A stretch of DNA of 6,671 nt from Owenweeksia sp. TMED14 (lineage in GTDB: Bacteria > Bacteroidota > Bacteroidia > Flavobacteriales > Schleiferiaceae), in the NCBI GenBank assembly GCA_002167805.1, contig NHBT01000014.1:120122-126792 (forward strand), read 5' to 3'. The translations under genes and the position numbers were made by a program. The first letter of the stretch is position 1, and every line of letters starts with the position of its first letter. The notes under the pieces are model-generated. The model saw nothing but the letters and a program-made list of their open reading frames with translations. It was not told the origin of the DNA and did not search any database. Positions 1-6,671 of this stretch are shown piece by piece.

Positions 1-654
1 AAAAATGTGGTTATCTCCGGGTCGGGTAATGTAGCCCAGTATTCAGCTGAAAAAGCAATTGAACTGGGTGCGCAAGTTCTCACGATGTCAGATTCGTCCG
101 GTTACATATTCGACCCTGAAGGAATAGATAAAAAGAAATTGAATTTTATCAAAGACCTAAAAAATATAAAACGAGGTCGTATTTCAGAGTATTTAAAGAA
201 ATATCCGAAAGCTGAATTTCACAAAGGGAAAACACCTTGGAATATACCCTGCCATATAGCACTTCCCTGTGCAACACAAAATGAACTAACAAAAGATGAT
301 GCTAATTCTTTAATTAAAAATGGAGTATTATGTGTTTGTGAAGGTGCAAATATGCCATCAACTCCTGAAGCTATTGAAGCATTTCATTTAAAAGGCATTT
401 TGTTTAGCCCCGGTAAAGCATCCAATGCGGGGGGTGTTGCAACATCAGGATTAGAAATGTCTCAAAATAGCCTGAGATTAAGCTGGAGTTCTAAAGAAGT
501 AGATGAAAAGCTTCAAAATATCATGAAAAAAGTTCATGAATCTTGCGTAAAGTATGGTAAACAAGAAAATGGATCTATTGATTATGTAAAAGGCGCGAAT
601 TTAGCTGGGTTTGTCAAAGTTGCCGATGCCATGATAGATCAAGGGGTAGTTTGA
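1..654 (+). CDS. gdhA: NADP-type glutamate dehydrogenase, C-terminal half (5' end outside window)
   Basis: Glutamate dehydrogenase catalyses the reversible reductive amination of 2-oxoglutarate with ammonia to L-glutamate, in the cytoplasm, usually as a hexamer. The frame is open from base 1 (AAA AAT GTG ...), so the GTG at 7 is an internal valine codon and not a start. The visible 217 residues align from memory with about residues 231-447 of the 447-residue E. coli GdhA. They begin in the Rossmann dinucleotide-binding domain with ISGSGNVAQ, followed by MSDSSG at the end of the second strand, where a Ser rather than an acidic residue fits NADP(H) use. Further family blocks are ALPCATQNEL, CEGANMP, SPGKASNAGGVATSGLEM and the C-terminal GFVKVADAMIDQGV. 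The substrate-binding domain with the catalytic Lys and Asp lies upstream of the window and cannot be checked. The TGA stop at 652-654 is 7 bases from the stop of the convergent gene. Identification is secure; cofactor preference is inferred. Confidence 0.97.
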   Translation, partial: KNVVISGSGNVAQYSAEKAIELGAQVLTMSDSSGYIFDPEGIDKKKLNFIKDLKNIKRGRISEYLKKYPKAEFHKGKTPWNIPCHIALPCATQNELTKDDANSLIKNGVLCVCEGANMPSTPEAIEAFHLKGILFSPGKASNAGGVATSGLEMSQNSLRLSWSSKEVDEKLQNIMKKVHESCVKYGKQENGSIDYVKGANLAGFVKVADAMIDQGVV

Positions 655-661
655 CTTGATT

Positions 662-1615
662 TTAAAGAAGATCAATACCTAGAGTAACTGATGCTGCCTG
701 ATATGGAACGGGATTAATTAAGTCTTGTTGAAACATAGGAATCAATGCCACTTTGCCTTTAACGAAAATATCTCCATACCCAAGCCTTACACTAAGTCCG
801 TAGATGAAAGGATTCTGGTAAAAGCTATTATATCTTACTTCGTTTACAGGTCCAGCTCCAGTAGGATCGTCAAAACGCATTTTACGGGCAGTTTGAGTTC
901 TTAAGCCCAAATAACCGCCGATTCCAACGGTTAGTCCTCGATCCCCATCTCTGCTTCCATTAAAAATTAATTCCAATGGGATTTCAAAATATGAGGTAAC
1001 TAAACGAGATCTTCTTCTGTCTATTGATGCATCCTGAGTAACTGTTACTCCAACTCCTGACTCAGAAGATTGATCAAATGTTGAGATATAATTACTACTT
1101 CCAAAATCTAAAACACTCCATTCAATTGACGCCCCTGTTCTGAGCCAGAACGAAGACTTTGCCAATCTGTATTGATTGTAGAAAATATCCCAAGATTGTG
1201 CAGATGAGGCAAAAAAAGTTCCAGCTCTATTCTGTGTCCAACCTCCTGATGAAAAAGCTAGACTACCTGAAGATAAGTCAATTAAGCTTATCAAACCATA
1301 AGAAAGAGACATTCCTCTTTGAATCTTTACCGGGTTTTTTTTATTCTCATTCGGCTCATCGCTAAGATTCAACTTGGCATCAACTGATATCCCGGGGGGA
1401 TCTCCCTCTTCTTGAATCGGAACTTCACCAATTTTAATCGTGGGTTGGTTTTTTTTTGCTCGTTTAAGCTCTTTTTCTTTCTTTTTGGTTTCTTTCTTTA
1501 ACTGTCTTTTTTCTCTTTTTGTTAATTCCTGAGACTCCGCGGCATTAGCATCTTGAGCGAAACTGGAAGTAACGAAGAAACAAAGTAATGACAGAGTGTA
1601 AACAAATTTTTTCAT
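662..1615 (-). CDS. Secreted, probable outer-membrane beta-barrel protein of unknown function
   Basis: I do not recognise a named family. From ATG at 1615 the protein has 317 residues. Residues 1-20 (MKKFVYTLSLLCFFVTSSFA) form a clear signal peptide with a likely cut before Gln21. Residues 32-56 are dominated by Lys, Arg and Glu and could form a short charged helix or coiled coil. Residues 57-99 look like a Pro/Asn-rich linker. From about residue 100 the sequence alternates polar and hydrophobic or aromatic residues with many Gly, Ser and Tyr, and ends in YQAASVTLGIDLL, as in small 8- to 12-strand outer-membrane barrels of Bacteroidota. The frame extends upstream to ATG 1669, but those 18 extra residues would bury the signal peptide, and ATG 1615 has an AAGGA sequence 5 bases upstream, so 1615 is preferred. 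The gene is convergent with gdhA and divergent from rnr, so it is probably transcribed alone. The charged segment could bind the cell wall or nucleic acid, but that is speculation. Confidence 0.8.
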   Translation of the reverse strand: MKKFVYTLSLLCFFVTSSFAQDANAAESQELTKREKRQLKKETKKKEKELKRAKKNQPTIKIGEVPIQEEGDPPGISVDAKLNLSDEPNENKKNPVKIQRGMSLSYGLISLIDLSSGSLAFSSGGWTQNRAGTFFASSAQSWDIFYNQYRLAKSSFWLRTGASIEWSVLDFGSSNYISTFDQSSESGVGVTVTQDASIDRRRSRLVTSYFEIPLELIFNGSRDGDRGLTVGIGGYLGLRTQTARKMRFDDPTGAGPVNEVRYNSFYQNPFIYGLSVRLGYGDIFVKGKVALIPMFQQDLINPVPYQAASVTLGIDLL

Positions 1616-1620
1616 AAAGT

Positions 1621-1625
1621 TCCTT
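1621..1625 (-). promoter_or_regulatory. Shine-Dalgarno-like AAGGA that decides the barrel-protein start
   Basis: On the minus strand the bases before ATG 1615 read ACAAGGAACTTT. AAGGA lies 5 bases from the ATG. This supports 1615 over the upstream in-frame ATG at 1669. It stands out because the other visible starts (1758 and 5908) have no such motif. Confidence 0.55.
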
Positions 1626-1643
1626 GTAAAATGGTATTTAAGA

Positions 1644-1651
1644 CAAAAATA
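1644..1651 (-). promoter_or_regulatory. Candidate Bacteroidota -7 element for the barrel-protein gene
   Basis: The minus strand reads TATTTTTG here, matching the Bacteroidota -7 consensus TAnnTTTG. A start site a few bases downstream would give a leader of roughly 20-25 bases that still contains the AAGGA at 1621-1625. I see no good -33 TTTG element at the usual 19-21 base spacing, and such a motif is common by chance in AT-rich DNA, so confidence is low. Confidence 0.25.
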
Positions 1652-1656
1652 ACAAC

Positions 1657-1673
1657 ATTTATGCCACATAAAT
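1657..1673. promoter_or_regulatory. Perfect 7-3-7 inverted repeat, operator-like, in divergent intergenic region
   Basis: The sequence is ATTTATG-CCA-CATAAAT: two perfect 7-base arms around a 3-base centre. It lies between the divergently transcribed barrel-protein gene and rnr. It directly precedes the candidate plus-strand -7 element (sharing base 1673) and sits 5 bases upstream of the candidate minus-strand -7 element, so a dimeric regulator bound here could affect either gene. It matches no operator consensus that I can name. A 3-base loop with AT-rich arms and no following T-run makes a terminator unlikely. It could also be chance in AT-rich DNA. Confidence 0.35.
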
Positions 1674-1680
1674 AATTTTG
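1673..1680 (+). promoter_or_regulatory. Candidate Bacteroidota -7 element for rnr
   Basis: The bases TAATTTTG match TAnnTTTG. Transcription starting shortly after would give a leader of about 70 bases before ATG 1758. There is no convincing TTTG at the expected -33 position, so this is a weak call. It abuts the inverted repeat at 1657-1673. Confidence 0.25.
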
Positions 1681-1757
1681 CCTTTCTTCAATGATCACCA
1701 TTTAATTCTCACAAAAGAATAATATTTAGTCTTGAGAAAATTATACGACCTTTGATC

Positions 1758-4085
1758 ATGTCTAAAAAAGGACCCAAAAAAAAGAAAAATAAAGCGCACC
1801 GTTCAATGGATGCGAGTTCATTGGCTCAACGGATATTGCGACTTCTTCAAAAAAGACCATTTACACAATTCCCTTTAACAGATCTTGCTTTAGAGATGGG
1901 GATGTACGAAAGAACAGGTAAAATATTGATTAAAGCATCATTAGATATTTTAAAATCATCTGAAAAGATCAAAGAGGTCAATCCTGAAACCTTTCAATAC
2001 AAAATAGATGAAATTCATACTCAAGGATTACTCCAGTTGACGTCTTCCGGTTCAGGATATGTAGTCCCAGGAGGTGAAGAGGAAGATATATTTATTAGAG
2101 AAAACAACTTAGGTTTAGCCCTTGGAGGAGATCAAGTAAAAGTTCTACTTCATCCTCAAAAAGGGCATAGAAAATTAGAGGGACAAATCATTGAAATAAT
2201 AAAACGATCACGGGACAAATTTGTTGGGGAGCTAAAAGTTTCTGAAAACCATGCTTTTTTAATTACCGACAAAAGAAAAATAGGACCCGATTTTTATATT
2301 CCGAATAACAAATTAAATGGTGGAAAAGATGGTCAAATAGTCGTTGCTTCTCTTCTCTCTTGGGATAACCCTGAAAAAAACCCTCAAGGAAAAGTTGAGG
2401 AAATATTAGGAAATAAAGGTGATCACGATACCGAAATTCATGCCATTCTGAATGATTATGGTCTTCCATATTCATTTGAACCAGAAGTGGAAAATGAAGC
2501 AAATAATATTTCATTAGAGCTTGACCCAAAGGAGATATCCAAAAGGCGTGACCTAAGAAAAATTAAAACATTTACCATTGACCCTTTCGATGCTAAAGAT
2601 TTTGATGACGCATTAAGTATTCAAAAAATTGATAATGAATTCTATGAAATTGGTATTCATATTGCCGATGTCACACATTATGTAAGACCTGGAAGCAAAC
2701 TAGAGGAAGAGGCGCAAAAACGAGCGACATCTGTATATCTCGTTGATCGCGTGGTCCCGATGCTACCTGAAATATTATCAAATAAGGTCTGTTCATTGAG
2801 GCCTAATGAAGACAAGTTTACTTTTTCTGCCTTATTTCAAATCAATTCAAAAGGTAATATTCGAGATAGATGGTTTGGACGGACCGTCATTCACTCCAAT
2901 AAAAGATTTACATATGAGGAGGCGGAGATGCTCATTCGTGGAGAGAAAGATGATTTTATCGGCGAAGAAATTCAGTTGATGGATCTTATCGCTAAAAACC
3001 TCCGAAAAAAACGAATGGCAGATGGCGCCATAGCTTTTGATCGTGCTGAAGTAAAATTTAGATTAGACTCAAATAATGAACCCATTGGAGCCTCATTAAA
3101 AGTTGCGAAAGACTCAAACAAGTTAATTGAAGAATTTATGCTACTTGCAAATCAGCATGTTGCAAATATTATTGGTCGTGAAATCAATGGAAAACAAAAT
3201 TTGAAAACCATGATTTATCGAGTTCATGATCACCCAGATCCAGAAAAACTTGATTCTCTCTCTGAGTTTGTTAGGCCTCTTGGATATAATCTCGCTACCC
3301 AGGGCACTGAAGCCATACGAAAATCCATTAATTCTTTGCTTCAAACAGTAAAAGGCACACCTGAGGCAAATATGCTAGAGACACTTACTGTACGAACCAT
3401 GGCCAAGGCTATATATTCAACCCAAAACATCGGTCATTATGGCTTAGCTTTTAAAGACTATACCCATTTCACTTCACCTATTCGCAGATATCCAGATATG
3501 ATGGTTCATCGGTTACTTCAAGATTTTTTGAATGGGCAAAAATCCCATAACAAAGAGGAGTATAATATATTATGCGACTATTGCTCTAATCGTGAGCAGA
3601 ATGCAAATGAGGCAGAAAGAGCTTCCATAAAATTTATGCAAGCCAAATACATGGATAAATACCTCGGAGAGGAGTTTGAAGGAATTATTTCAGGAGTTAC
3701 GGATTGGGGTGTTTTCGTAGAGATAGAAAAAATGGGCTGCGAGGGACTTTTAAGGCTGGCAGAATTTAGAGATGATTATTATATTTTAGAGAAAGAGCAT
3801 TACCGAATTGTGGGAGAAAGAAGTGGGAAAATATATTCATTGGGTGATACAATAAGAATTTTTGTAAAAGCTGTTGATCTTTCAAAAAAAACAATCGACT
3901 TTGGTTTTGCAAGAGAAAAAAATCAGGGTCAATTCTTTGGAAAATTTCATGAATCAAAACCATTTGAAATTAAACCCAAAAGAGAAAATTCGCCTTTAAA
4001 TTCTGAGCGATCGACCGGCAGGATTACCTCAAAGTTCAAAGCAAAAGGAGAAAAAACAAAAAAATCGAAGAAAAAAAGACGTTAA
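1758..4085 (+). CDS. rnr: Ribonuclease R (3'-5' exoribonuclease, RNB/RNase II family)
   Basis: RNase R degrades RNA processively from the 3' end and can pass through structured RNA; it acts in the cytoplasm in mRNA decay and rRNA/tRNA quality control. The 775 residues show the full family order: a Lys-rich start, a winged-helix region (about 17-75), two cold-shock domains (about 87-145 and 150-220), the RNB catalytic domain (about 258-595), an S1 domain (about 640-716) and a Lys-rich tail (717-775). The active-site block TIDPFDAKDFDDA carries the four expected metal-binding aspartates, D275, D281, D283 and D284. Y327 in TSVYLVDR matches the RNA-clamping Tyr, and TSPIRRYPD (572-580) is the conserved Arg block. 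E. coli RNase R has 813 residues, so this is full length. ATG 1758 is chosen over the in-frame TTG at 1752; neither has a Shine-Dalgarno motif. The gene stands alone on its strand and overlaps the convergent peptidase gene by four bases. Confidence 0.97.
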   Translation: MSKKGPKKKKNKAHRSMDASSLAQRILRLLQKRPFTQFPLTDLALEMGMYERTGKILIKASLDILKSSEKIKEVNPETFQYKIDEIHTQGLLQLTSSGSGYVVPGGEEEDIFIRENNLGLALGGDQVKVLLHPQKGHRKLEGQIIEIIKRSRDKFVGELKVSENHAFLITDKRKIGPDFYIPNNKLNGGKDGQIVVASLLSWDNPEKNPQGKVEEILGNKGDHDTEIHAILNDYGLPYSFEPEVENEANNISLELDPKEISKRRDLRKIKTFTIDPFDAKDFDDALSIQKIDNEFYEIGIHIADVTHYVRPGSKLEEEAQKRATSVYLVDRVVPMLPEILSNKVCSLRPNEDKFTFSALFQINSKGNIRDRWFGRTVIHSNKRFTYEEAEMLIRGEKDDFIGEEIQLMDLIAKNLRKKRMADGAIAFDRAEVKFRLDSNNEPIGASLKVAKDSNKLIEEFMLLANQHVANIIGREINGKQNLKTMIYRVHDHPDPEKLDSLSEFVRPLGYNLATQGTEAIRKSINSLLQTVKGTPEANMLETLTVRTMAKAIYSTQNIGHYGLAFKDYTHFTSPIRRYPDMMVHRLLQDFLNGQKSHNKEEYNILCDYCSNREQNANEAERASIKFMQAKYMDKYLGEEFEGIISGVTDWGVFVEIEKMGCEGLLRLAEFRDDYYILEKEHYRIVGERSGKIYSLGDTIRIFVKAVDLSKKTIDFGFAREKNQGQFFGKFHESKPFEIKPKRENSPLNSERSTGRITSKFKAKGEKTKKSKKKRR

Positions 4086-5908
4086 TCTTTATTCTCCCAA
4101 TCATTATTTTTTCTATTTACATCTGCTATCCAGTGGTTAGGGTCCAAAATTATTTTTTTAATGTCCTTAATTGAGATCTTTAAGCTTAAAACTCTTGAGC
4201 GTTGAGTATAATTCCAAGGCCCCAGATTAATATAATTTTTTTTGTAACCAAACATAGAACTAAGGGGAATTGTATAATTTTCCTCTAACCCAGATTTTAA
4301 TAAAACTTTCAAATCCACAGGAAGCGGTAACGATCCGTTTCTTGATAAAATGACTCGTGTGAATAGCTTATCATCACTATATACAGAATCAACAGAAGGG
4401 TCAGAGTACTTATTAGTTTGAATCCATAAATTCAAATACCAATCTAAAATCATACCCGACTCTTTTTCTGCAATCCGGATAAAATCTCGAGGGATTGGGT
4501 GCTTAAATGCCCATTCTCTTTTATATCGAAGCATGGTTGACCAAAATGCTTCTTCACCAATAATACCGCGCAGCTGAACTAAGAAAAGCGAACCCTTCAT
4601 ATATGCAGCAAGCTGGTACGGGTATTTCCCATCAAAATAATTTGCAAGAGTTGCCGTAGGTTCAATCCATGAAGCAGTGGCTACTTTCGAAAACCTAGAT
4701 AAATAGTTATTGTGTGGATTCAAAATATTTTCCCCCAATAGGAAATTCATTGCCTCATCCTCTGCGAAGCTTGTAAATCCCTCATCCATCCAAGAATATT
4801 GTTGCTCATCAGTACCCAGCATGCCATAGTACCACATGTGAGACGCCTCATGTATTACCGTGGATAAAAGGCCCTCGTATGAGTTGCTTTGAACTTGCAT
4901 AACGGTGGCCATGGGATACTCCATAGCTCCTTCACCTCCCTGAATTATTGTAAACTGCGGCCAATCATACGAACCAAATTTTTTCTCCATAAAAGTGAAG
5001 AAGTTTTTTACATCTTCTTTGAATTTCTCTTTACTTAAAAAGCGACTTGACTTTTTATCTTTCTTGTAGATGAAATGCAAGTCAATTCCAGATCTTGTTT
5101 TTGATCTTTCATGAACAAATTTTTTATCAGCAACCCATGAAAAATCATGAACATTGTTGGCAACAAAATTCCATGTAAGCCTTTTCTCTTTCTTCTGTTT
5201 CGTGACTTTATCAGAATATCCATGACCAATCTCATTAGCATTTTGTAGAACCCCTGATCCTCCTATTAAATAATCTGAATCTGCAGTAATATTTACATTG
5301 AACGTACCAAAATCTCCATAAAATTCTCGAGCGACATAAATATCAGGATGCCATCCATCCTTGTCAAAGACACAAATTTTCGGATACCACTGCGTAAAAG
5401 AATAGTCAATACCTTCAGGACCCTTCCTTCCTCCTCTTTCGACGAGCCTTGGGATTCTGGTTGTGTATTTAATTTTGAAAGTAACTGTCTCCCCGGGTTT
5501 TATTGATTTCGGTAATTTTGCATGGAGGATTGTTTGATCTATGTAAAAAGATAAAACCTCTCCATTCATGGTAAGCTCCTCAATTATTTGCTCACCCCAT
5601 TCACCGTTTTTCAATTTTTCAATTTTATCAGAAATAGCATTATCCTTGAATAAAGAGGGGATATTAGCCATGTTTGAAAGCATGCTGCCTGGCTGAAAAG
5701 CATTCCAGTACAAATGATAAAAAACCTCATTCAAATACTCTGGGCTATTATTGGTATAGGTTAAAGAGAGATCTCCTTTTAAAGAATGATTTCGCGAATT
5801 TAAATCAACATCAATTTTGTATTTAACTTCCTGCTGCCAATATTCTTGCGCTTGAACATTATTAATTTTCAAAACGCAAATAATTATTAAAACGTATAAT
5901 TTATTCAT
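4082..5908 (-). CDS. Secreted M1-family zinc metallopeptidase (aminopeptidase-like)
   Basis: M1 peptidases are zinc enzymes that usually remove N-terminal residues from peptides. The 608-residue protein starts with a signal peptide (about residues 1-20, core LYVLIIICVL, VQA before the likely cut), so it acts in the periplasm or outside the cell. An N-terminal beta domain (about 25-260) contains YHLYWNAFQPGSM and QWYPKICVFDKDGWHPD. The catalytic domain has GGEGAMEYPMAT at 324-335, a GAMEN-type exopeptidase loop with Tyr331 in place of Asn. The zinc site HEASH follows (H353, E354, H357), with E376 exactly 18 residues later in WMDEGF. Y436 in AAYMKGSLF is the likely transition-state Tyr. All catalytic residues are present. 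The protein ends soon after the catalytic and helical region and has no obvious type IX secretion tail. ATG 5908 overlaps the TAA of the upstream hydrolase by one base. The family call is firm; substrate and true aminopeptidase activity are inferred. Confidence 0.92.
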   Translation of the reverse strand: MNKLYVLIIICVLKINNVQAQEYWQQEVKYKIDVDLNSRNHSLKGDLSLTYTNNSPEYLNEVFYHLYWNAFQPGSMLSNMANIPSLFKDNAISDKIEKLKNGEWGEQIIEELTMNGEVLSFYIDQTILHAKLPKSIKPGETVTFKIKYTTRIPRLVERGGRKGPEGIDYSFTQWYPKICVFDKDGWHPDIYVAREFYGDFGTFNVNITADSDYLIGGSGVLQNANEIGHGYSDKVTKQKKEKRLTWNFVANNVHDFSWVADKKFVHERSKTRSGIDLHFIYKKDKKSSRFLSKEKFKEDVKNFFTFMEKKFGSYDWPQFTIIQGGEGAMEYPMATVMQVQSNSYEGLLSTVIHEASHMWYYGMLGTDEQQYSWMDEGFTSFAEDEAMNFLLGENILNPHNNYLSRFSKVATASWIEPTATLANYFDGKYPYQLAAYMKGSLFLVQLRGIIGEEAFWSTMLRYKREWAFKHPIPRDFIRIAEKESGMILDWYLNLWIQTNKYSDPSVDSVYSDDKLFTRVILSRNGSLPLPVDLKVLLKSGLEENYTIPLSSMFGYKKNYINLGPWNYTQRSRVLSLKISIKDIKKIILDPNHWIADVNRKNNDWENKD

Positions 5909-5910
5909 TA
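5906..5910 (-). other. TAATG stop-start overlap between hydrolase and peptidase genes
   Basis: On the minus strand the hydrolase stop TAA (5910-5908) and the peptidase start ATG (5908-5906) share one A. The 20 bases upstream are A-rich and lack a Shine-Dalgarno motif. Co-transcription and translational coupling by terminating ribosomes are therefore likely. Confidence 0.8.
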
Positions 5911-6671
5911 TTTATCATTTAATTTTCTTGTCGAGGATAGTCGAGGACCTCTGTCTGAGGCCTCTAGAACGCAGGTTTCAAATAATGGATCATGCTCCAA
6001 AAAAAGACGATATCCATTTTTCGCCGCCTCAGTTAGAATAGAAGTCTTTTCTTCAAGAGTGAGAAGCGGTCGCGTATCATAACCCATTACATAAGGTAAA
6101 GGAATATGCCCAACAGATGGGAGCAAATCTGCCATAAAAACTATAGTCTCTCCTTTATATGATATTATTGGGCACATCTGTGCATCTGTATGTCCATTAA
6201 CGACAAAAGCTTCAAACCCTAGATCTGTTTTGATACGAGTTTTTTCTTCTGGCACTTCAATAAAATTGAGTTGACCACTTTCCCGTAGAGGTAAAATATT
6301 TTCAGATAAGAATGATGCCTTTTCTCTTGGATTTGGATTTGTAGCCCATTCCCAATGCCGCCTATTCGTCCAATATTTTGCATTTTTAAACGTTGGGATA
6401 AAATGATCTCCTGTTCTTTTAACTGCTCCACCGACATGATCAAAGTGGAGGTGAGTTAAAAAAACATCTGTTATATCATCAGGTTTAAAACCCATTTTTT
6501 TTAAGTTTCCTTCGAGTTCGTCATCTCCATGCAAATAATAATGTCTAAAAAAATTGTGATCTTGTTTAGCACCAATACCCGTATCAATAAGAACGAGACG
6601 ATTACCGTCTTCAATTAATAGTGATCGCATAGCCCAAGTACAAAGATTTTTTTCGTCTGAAGGGTTCGTTT
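5908..6671 (-). CDS. MBL-fold metallohydrolase (N-terminus outside window)
   Basis: This is a metallo-beta-lactamase-fold hydrolase, probably binuclear zinc and cytoplasmic (no signal peptide can be judged). The frame stays open through the right edge, reading TNPSDEKNLCTWA just before the Met at 6630, which resembles the N-terminal part of related Bacteroidota proteins. The ATG at 6630 is therefore internal, and perhaps 25-35 residues are missing. The visible 253 residues contain LIDTG, then THLHFDHVGG with the HxHxDH metal motif (6436-6453), GHTDAQ with the third His (6190-6192), the bridging Asp in FMADLLPS (6127-6129) and a late His in LEHDP (5992-5994). The layout is that of the lactonase-like MBL branch (AiiA and YtnP type), so a lactone or ester substrate is possible, but the motifs do not fix it. 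Residues between them, including HYYLHGDD and RRHWEWATNPNPREK, may shape the pocket. The gene leads into the secreted M1 peptidase through a one-base overlap. Confidence 0.9.
   Translation of the reverse strand, partial: TNPSDEKNLCTWAMRSLLIEDGNRLVLIDTGIGAKQDHNFFRHYYLHGDDELEGNLKKMGFKPDDITDVFLTHLHFDHVGGAVKRTGDHFIPTFKNAKYWTNRRHWEWATNPNPREKASFLSENILPLRESGQLNFIEVPEEKTRIKTDLGFEAFVVNGHTDAQMCPIISYKGETIVFMADLLPSVGHIPLPYVMGYDTRPLLTLEEKTSILTEAAKNGYRLFLEHDPLFETCVLEASDRGPRLSSTRKLNDK

Noticed and set aside
656..675. Possible bidirectional terminator between gdhA and the barrel gene: TTGATTTT-AAAG-AAGATCAA
   Set aside because: The 8-bp stem is almost all A-T with one G-T wobble in this orientation, and no T-run follows on either strand.
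1159..1365. Plus-strand 68-codon open frame inside the barrel gene
   Set aside because: It is antisense to a well-supported gene, resembles no known protein and lacks a ribosome site; it is a shadow frame.
1391..1399. C3G6 run in the barrel gene as a phase-variation tract
   Set aside because: Six Gs are short for slipped-strand switching and the codons (Asp-Pro-Pro-Gly) fit a normal linker.
1616..1669. Barrel-protein start at the upstream ATG 1669
   Set aside because: It would place 18 residues (MWHKCCYFCLKYHFTRNF) before a well-formed signal peptide, while ATG 1615 has an AAGGA sequence at good spacing.
1752..1757. TTG at 1752 as the rnr start
   Set aside because: It adds only two residues and has no ribosome site; the ATG at 1758 starts a typical MSKK N-terminus.
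1692..1758. Two TGATCA palindromes (1692-1697 and 1753-1758) as paired sites
   Set aside because: Six-base palindromes occur often by chance; the second overlaps the rnr start codon and there is no longer shared flank.
1..6671. CRISPR array, tRNA, rRNA, insertion sequence, toxin-antitoxin or phage defence genes
   Set aside because: No repeated spaced units, no RNA-gene landmarks and no transposase or defence motifs were seen on either strand; five protein genes account for nearly all of the window.

Overview
The window looks like ordinary chromosomal DNA of an AT-rich Bacteroidota bacterium, most like Flavobacteriia or Cytophagia. That placement is inferred from protein style: a Bacteroidota-type RNase R, a short secreted M1 peptidase with a GAMEY motif, an MBL-fold hydrolase of a type I associate with this phylum, and a small outer-membrane barrel protein. 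Starts mostly lack a Shine-Dalgarno sequence and have A-rich leaders, which also fits. I cannot name a genus.

Layout, left to right. Positions 1-654 (+) hold the C-terminal half of NADP-type glutamate dehydrogenase (gdhA), cut by the left edge. A 7-base gap separates it from a convergent gene at 662-1615 (-), which encodes a secreted, probably outer-membrane beta-barrel protein of unknown function with a lysine-rich segment after its signal peptide. A 142-base divergent intergenic region (1616-1757) follows. It contains a perfect 7-3-7 inverted repeat and two weak Bacteroidota-like -7 elements. RNase R (rnr) lies at 1758-4085 (+). It ends by sharing the four bases TTAA with the stop codon of a convergent gene. 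On the minus strand, 5908-4082 encodes a secreted M1-family zinc metallopeptidase. Upstream of it in the same orientation is an MBL-fold metallohydrolase (6671-5908) that runs off the right edge. The two overlap by one base (TAATG), so they form a translationally linked pair.

Functionally, the genes are housekeeping or general metabolism: nitrogen assimilation (gdhA), RNA turnover (rnr), peptide degradation outside the cytoplasm (M1 peptidase) and an uncharacterised hydrolase. I see no mobile element, CRISPR array, tRNA, rRNA, phage gene or defence system, and nothing convincing as a new multi-gene system. The points most worth a second look are the coupled hydrolase-peptidase pair, the inverted repeat between the divergent genes, and the unrecognised barrel protein with its A8 and A9 tracts.
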